Below, one piece after another: positions 5,581-8,947 of a stretch of DNA of 8,947 bases. The first letter of the stretch is position 1, and each line of letters begins with the position of its first letter. Under the pieces are notes generated by a model. The model saw nothing but the letters and a program-made list of their open reading frames with translations. It searched no databases and had not been told where the DNA came from. A program made the position numbers and the translations under genes. The DNA comes from Candidatus Cloacimonadota bacterium. GTDB taxonomy: Bacteria; Cloacimonadota; Cloacimonadia; JGIOTU-2; B8-G9. The DNA lies in NCBI GenBank assembly GCA_003647765.1, contig QMNM01000041.1:1-8947 (forward strand), read 5' to 3'.

Positions 5581-5599
5581 CTCTCTGTGTCTCTGTGGC
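5581..5599 (+). repeat. CTCTGTG-type dispersed repeat
   Basis: CTCTCTGTGTCTCTGTGGC lies between the heptamer array and cinA. Similar wording occurs at 2283-2309 and 7048-7068, and in inverse orientation around 6887-6918. It is intergenic with no reading frame. Confidence 0.5.
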
Positions 5600-5660
5600 A
5601 AAGAAGAAAGATTCTATTTTGCAGATATGATAAATATATTAACAATTTGATGAGGAGTGA

Positions 5661-6917
5661 ATGACAAAAATTGGTCTAATTACTATTGGCAATGAGATTT
5701 TACTTGGGAAAACAATCAATACAAATCTTGGTTTTATAGGTGAGCAGTTATCTTTAATAGGATTGCCTCTAAGCCAGTCAGCAACGATAAGAGATAATGA
5801 ACAGGATATTTGGCATACATTAAATAAAATGTGGTCAGAAAGCGATGTTGTGATAACAACAGGCGGTCTCGGACCTACTATTGATGATTTGACAAAAAAA
5901 ACTATAGCCAGATTTTTCCATAAGGACTTAGTTTTCAGAGAAGAAATATGGCAAAAGATTCAGAATTTATTTACACTGAGAAATTTGACTATTCCAAAAA
6001 TAAATAGGACTCAAGCATTTGTTCCACAGGACTTTATAACTATTGATAATGATTATGGCACTGCACCAGGTTTGCATTATAATATAGAAAATAAAGATTT
6101 TTTTGCTCTGCCAGGTGTGCCTTCAGAAATGAAGCCAATGATAGTAAATTACATCATTCCATTCTTGAAAACCCATTATCCAATAAGACCATTTTATCAG
6201 AAAACTATAAGGACTTTTAGAATCAGTGAATCTGCGCTAGCTGAAAAATTGTCAGACATAGAAATAGAAGATAATGTTGAAATTGCATTCCTTCCGCAAT
6301 TAGGTAAAGTTGACATAAGAATATATGGCTTTAGTCAGCAGAATTTTCATAAGGCAATTACTTCAATTACAAATAAAATTTCTGATTATATTTATGGATA
6401 TAATGATGATACAATTCTGCGATTAGTTCACAATAAATTATTCTCATCAAAATTAACCCTTTCTATTGCTGAATCTTGTACAGGTGGATTGATTCAAAGT
6501 CAAATCACAAGTAATCCTGGTAGTTCCAATTATTTCATAGGTGGAATTGTTAGTTATAGTAATGAAGTTAAGAAGAATCTGTTAAATGTAAAAGAAGATA
6601 CACTGGAAAAATATGGAGCAGTAAGTGAAGAGACAGCTTTTGAAATGGTAAAAAATGTCAGACAATTATTTAACTCTGATTTGGCTATAGCAGTTACAGG
6701 AATTGCTGGTCCAAGTGGCGGAACAAAAGAAAAGCCAGTTGGATTAGTATATATCGGCATCAACATAAAAGGAGAAATTCTAGTAAAAGGATTTCATTTT
6801 AGTGGAACTCGTATTCAAATTCAAAACAAGACAGCTGAAAATGCTTTATATCTATTATTAAAAAAACAGCAGTTTAATTCAACGCAGGAGAACACAGATT
6901 TTACCGAAAAACACTGA
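5661..6917 (+). CDS. cinA: CinA family protein (MoaB-like domain plus NMN deamidase domain)
   Basis: This is a two-domain cytoplasmic protein of the CinA family. The N-terminal molybdopterin-binding-like domain (about residues 1-170) has GNEILLGKTINTN, TGGLGPTIDD (67-76) and LPGVPSEM (150-157); in characterised members this part hydrolyses ADP-ribose. The C-terminal PncC domain (about 250-400) has SIAESCTGG (268-276), PGSSNYFIGGIVSYSN and VTGIAGPSGGT (about 345-355), the active-site region of NMN deamidases, which convert NMN to nicotinate mononucleotide. Both domains look intact. GAGGAG (5652-5657) lies close before the ATG. With nadE just upstream, a role in pyridine-nucleotide recycling is likely. 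About ten C-terminal residues (ENTDFTEKH) and the TGA stop lie in a repeat arm, so the natural end was probably near LYLLLKK. Confidence 0.95.
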   Translation: MTKIGLITIGNEILLGKTINTNLGFIGEQLSLIGLPLSQSATIRDNEQDIWHTLNKMWSESDVVITTGGLGPTIDDLTKKTIARFFHKDLVFREEIWQKIQNLFTLRNLTIPKINRTQAFVPQDFITIDNDYGTAPGLHYNIENKDFFALPGVPSEMKPMIVNYIIPFLKTHYPIRPFYQKTIRTFRISESALAEKLSDIEIEDNVEIAFLPQLGKVDIRIYGFSQQNFHKAITSITNKISDYIYGYNDDTILRLVHNKLFSSKLTLSIAESCTGGLIQSQITSNPGSSNYFIGGIVSYSNEVKKNLLNVKEDTLEKYGAVSEETAFEMVKNVRQLFNSDLAIAVTGIAGPSGGTKEKPVGLVYIGINIKGEILVKGFHFSGTRIQIQNKTAENALYLLLKKQQFNSTQENTDFTEKH

Positions 6918-7060
6918 CAAATTTTTATTATTTTTCATTTGAAATTCTATTAGAAATTAGATATTCTTGCCCAGTTGGATAAGTTTTTCTATCCAATGGG
7001 GTGAATAATTAGTTATTTTTTAATTTCTTATCCGTGTAGCGACTTTAGTCAGTGTTTTTC
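6906..7060. repeat. Inverted repeat bracketing the cinA-folE2 gap, with internal hairpin
   Basis: GAAAAACACTGAC (6906-6918) and GTCAGTGTTTTTC (7048-7060) are perfect inverted copies over 13 bp, about 155 bp end to end. Similarity resumes outside them (ACACAG at 6892-6897 against the inverse of CTGTGT at 7060-7065) after a 9-bp interruption. In the middle, CCCA-TTGGATA (6970-6981, one bulged G) pairs with TATCCAATGGG (6990-7000). No frame of use is present. It may be a miniature mobile element or two opposed copies of the CTCTGTG-type repeat. The left arm contains the cinA stop codon. Confidence 0.55.
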
Positions 7061-7091
7061 TGTGTGCCATTCTTTGCAATTAAAGGTTTTA

Positions 7092-7883
7092 ATGAATAAA
7101 AATATGGCTGATATTCAAAACAGTCAAGATTATCGGGAGATGAGATTAGATAAAGTTGGAGTTAAAGGTATTAAATATCCAATCTGGGTTGATGACAGAA
7201 AGCACCACATCCAACAAACAATAGCTAATATCAATATGTATGTGGAATTACCGCATCACTATCGCGGTACTCATATGAGTAGATTCATTGCAATCCTGAA
7301 TCATTACCAAGATAAGACCATTGTAAATAAACTTCCAGAACTGTTAGCGGAGATGAAAACGAAATTAAATGCTGATTTTGCCTATATTGAAATATACTTC
7401 CCTTATTTTATAGGAAAGAAAGCACCTGTATCCAAAAAGAGCTCTTTAATGTCTTATGATTGCTGTTTCATCGCTGAATTAGGAAAGAAGTTTAAATTGA
7501 AAATTTCTGTTGCTGTTCCAATCACTGCTCTTTGTCCCTGTTCTAAAGAAATCAGTAAATACGGAGCTCATAATCAGCGCGGATATGTAACCGTTACATT
7601 TTGCTATAACGAATTTGTATGGATAGAAGAGATTATTGAATTAGTAGAATCACAGGCAAGCGCACCTGTTTATGCATTATTAAAAAGAGAAGATGAAAAA
7701 TTCGTAACAGAATTGGCTTATGATAATCCCAAATTTGTAGAAGATGTAGTTAGAGATGTGGCAAATCTTTTGGATAAAGATAAAAGAATTACAGAATATA
7801 AAGTGGAATCAGAGCATTTTGAATCAATCCATAATCATAATGTCTATGCAATGGTGAAAAAACACAGGAAGCGTAATGCGTAG
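7092..7883 (+). CDS. folE2: GTP cyclohydrolase FolE2 (type IB)
   Basis: It catalyses GTP to 7,8-dihydroneopterin triphosphate, the first step toward tetrahydrofolate and, through the same product, queuosine. FolE2 is the alternative to the zinc-dependent FolE. The 263-residue protein has GTHMSRF (59-65), the signature CPCSKEISKYGAHNQRG (148-164) with the active-site cysteine region and conserved His, and the C-terminal ESIHNHNVYA (244-253). The frame is open from a GTG at 7062, but AAAGG (7082-7086) sits 5 nt before the ATG at 7092, and the upstream residues derive from a repeat. A third start at 7104 is possible. The last four codons and TAG stop are the beginning of a heptamer array. No other folate or queuosine gene is visible nearby. 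Confidence 0.95.
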   Translation: MNKNMADIQNSQDYREMRLDKVGVKGIKYPIWVDDRKHHIQQTIANINMYVELPHHYRGTHMSRFIAILNHYQDKTIVNKLPELLAEMKTKLNADFAYIEIYFPYFIGKKAPVSKKSSLMSYDCCFIAELGKKFKLKISVAVPITALCPCSKEISKYGAHNQRGYVTVTFCYNEFVWIEEIIELVESQASAPVYALLKREDEKFVTELAYDNPKFVEDVVRDVANLLDKDKRITEYKVESEHFESIHNHNVYAMVKKHRKRNA

Positions 7884-7940
7884 AGCGTAGGGCGTAATGC
7901 GTAAGTGCGTAATGCATAGAGCGTAGGGCGTAGGGCGTAA
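7870..7940 (+). repeat. Heptanucleotide array NGCGTAR, ten units
   Basis: Ten units of the same 7-bp family as 5496-5557; one unit has an extra base (GTGCGTAA) and one has a substitution (TGCATAG). The array overlaps the end of folE2, giving its last residues (KRNA) and stop, and stops about 40 bp before the kinase start. Confidence 0.92.
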
Positions 7941-7978
7941 GAAATACAGAATTGAAAATAATGATTGTTAACAACAAG

Positions 7979-8896
7979 ATGAAAAGCTTAGGAATAGATA
8001 TTGGCGGCACAAATATTAAGTATGGTGTAATTGATACTAATAATAAGCTTGTATTTTCCAAATTCATTGATGCGGAGATAAAGAGTGGTAAGGACTCTGT
8101 TATTGAGAAATTGAAAAGTATAATTTGTAATTGTAAGCGAAACTATGATATATCCTATGTAGGAGTAGGAATTGCAGGATTAGTTGATAAAAATAGAGGC
8201 ATTGTTTTATCTTCACCAAACTTACCAGATTGGAATAATGTTCATCTAAAAAATAAATTGGAAGAATTGGGTCTACCAGTGATTTTAGATAATGATGCTA
8301 ATTGTTTTATTCTTGGAGAATATATTGCTGGTGCTGGACAAGGATACAAAGATATATTAGGCATTACTATTGGCACTGGCATAGGCGGTGGAATTATTGT
8401 CCATGGCAAATTATACAATGGTAAGAATAATTATGCAGGTGAATTTGGACATACAAAGGTTGTTCCTAATGGACGATTATGTAATTGTGGACAAAAAGGA
8501 TGTATAGAAGCTTATGCATCTGGCTTTGCTGTAACTAAAATTGCTCAGGAAAAATACGGGGCTCACAACTTAAAATGTAAGAGGATGACTCCAAAAATAC
8601 TTTATGAATTGGCACAAAATGGTGATAAGATTGCTCAAAAAATTTATAAGCAGGCATTTTATTATTTAGGAATTAGTATGTCTAATTTAATCAATATATT
8701 TAATCCAGAGGCAATCATTTTTGGTGGTGGGATGTCAAAAATGGGTGATTTTATGTTGAAGCAAGTTGAGAAAATTGCGATGGAACATTCCTTTAAGCCA
8801 TCAGCAAAAAATGTAGAGTTTAAATTAGCAAAATTGGGAGATAATGCTGGAATTGTCGGAGCAGGTAATTTACATTACCAAGCTGTTGCTTTGTAA
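7979..8896 (+). CDS. ROK family sugar kinase (glucokinase-like)
   Basis: This is an ATP-dependent sugar kinase of the ROK family, most like bacterial glucokinases that phosphorylate glucose at C6; ROK members can also act on N-acetylmannosamine, fructose or allose, and sequence alone does not decide. Hallmarks from the chosen start are GIDIGGTN (5-12), DNDAN (104-108, with the catalytic Asp region), GTGIGGG (132-138), GEFGHTKV (154-161) and the zinc motif CNCGQKGCIE (Cys168, 170, 175). No N-terminal helix-turn-helix is present, so it is a kinase and not a NagC/XylR-type repressor. ATG 7979 gives a normal N-terminus, MKSLGIDIGGT; in-frame starts at 7961 (ATG) and 7952 (TTG) remain possible because none has a good ribosome binding site. 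Confidence 0.92.
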   Translation: MKSLGIDIGGTNIKYGVIDTNNKLVFSKFIDAEIKSGKDSVIEKLKSIICNCKRNYDISYVGVGIAGLVDKNRGIVLSSPNLPDWNNVHLKNKLEELGLPVILDNDANCFILGEYIAGAGQGYKDILGITIGTGIGGGIIVHGKLYNGKNNYAGEFGHTKVVPNGRLCNCGQKGCIEAYASGFAVTKIAQEKYGAHNLKCKRMTPKILYELAQNGDKIAQKIYKQAFYYLGISMSNLINIFNPEAIIFGGGMSKMGDFMLKQVEKIAMEHSFKPSAKNVEFKLAKLGDNAGIVGAGNLHYQAVAL

Positions 8897-8913
8897 TGAG
8901 CGATCATAACGGA

Positions 8914-8947
8914 TATTAGCCACAAAATTACACAAAATTACACAAAA
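8914..8947 (+). repeat. CCACAAAATTACACAAAA dispersed repeat, copy 2 (running off the window)
   Basis: 8914-8937 is identical to 4418-4441. Here the ATTACACAAA unit is iterated once more and runs to the window edge. It is intergenic, 17 bp after the kinase stop. Confidence 0.85.

Noticed and set aside
7062-7091. Longer FolE2 from GTG 7062
   Set aside because: The extra ten codons derive from the CTCTGTG-type repeat, whereas ATG 7092 has AAAGG at good spacing.

Overview
The window is strongly AT-rich bacterial chromosome. All recognisable genes lie on the + strand. The repertoire is ordinary housekeeping plus one surface-polysaccharide gene. The organism is probably an uncultured, AT-rich, anaerobe-like bacterium. 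The compact GroES, with a shortened roof segment as in Bacteroidota, and the gaps filled with short degenerate repeats fit a candidate phylum of the FCB group, such as Cloacimonadota-type genomes. That placement is an inference; there is no rRNA or other decisive marker.

Layout. 2-265 is the C-terminal end of an unrecognised gene. 347-1144 is a PHP-type polysaccharide tyrosine phosphatase (CpsB/YwqE family). It runs straight into a truncated NAD-dependent epimerase remnant (1141-1320), whose stop overlaps the start of a YitT-family membrane protein (1317-2198). After a 396-bp gap come groES (2595-2864, with no groEL beside it) and thioredoxin (2920-3240), closed by a clear intrinsic terminator. 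Next are a xylose-isomerase-like TIM-barrel protein (3532-4470), ammonia-dependent NAD synthase nadE (4709-5485), CinA (5661-6917), GTP cyclohydrolase IB folE2 (7092-7883) and a ROK-family sugar kinase (7979-8896).

Functional links. nadE and cinA sit next to each other, and both can act in the pyridine-nucleotide cycle: CinA's C-terminal domain belongs to the NMN deamidase family, and NadE makes NAD from deamido-NAD. groES and trx look like a two-gene unit ending at the terminator. The other genes are probably neighbours without a shared pathway.

The unusual content is in the gaps. A structured element with conserved ends and a variable middle occurs twice, upstream of groES (2380-2476) and of nadE (4504-4636). 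Copy A contains mutually exclusive hairpins. A third, different element (3342-3471) has short terminal inverted repeats, two perfect 9-bp hairpins and a possible 7-bp target duplication; its right end is repeated beside copy B. Two arrays of a 7-bp unit (NGCGTAR) lie at 5496-5557 and 7870-7940. Several other short repeat families are scattered through the gaps. In three genes (the TIM-barrel gene, cinA and folE2) the last codons and the stop codon lie inside such repeats, so repeat insertion seems to have rewritten the protein C-termini.
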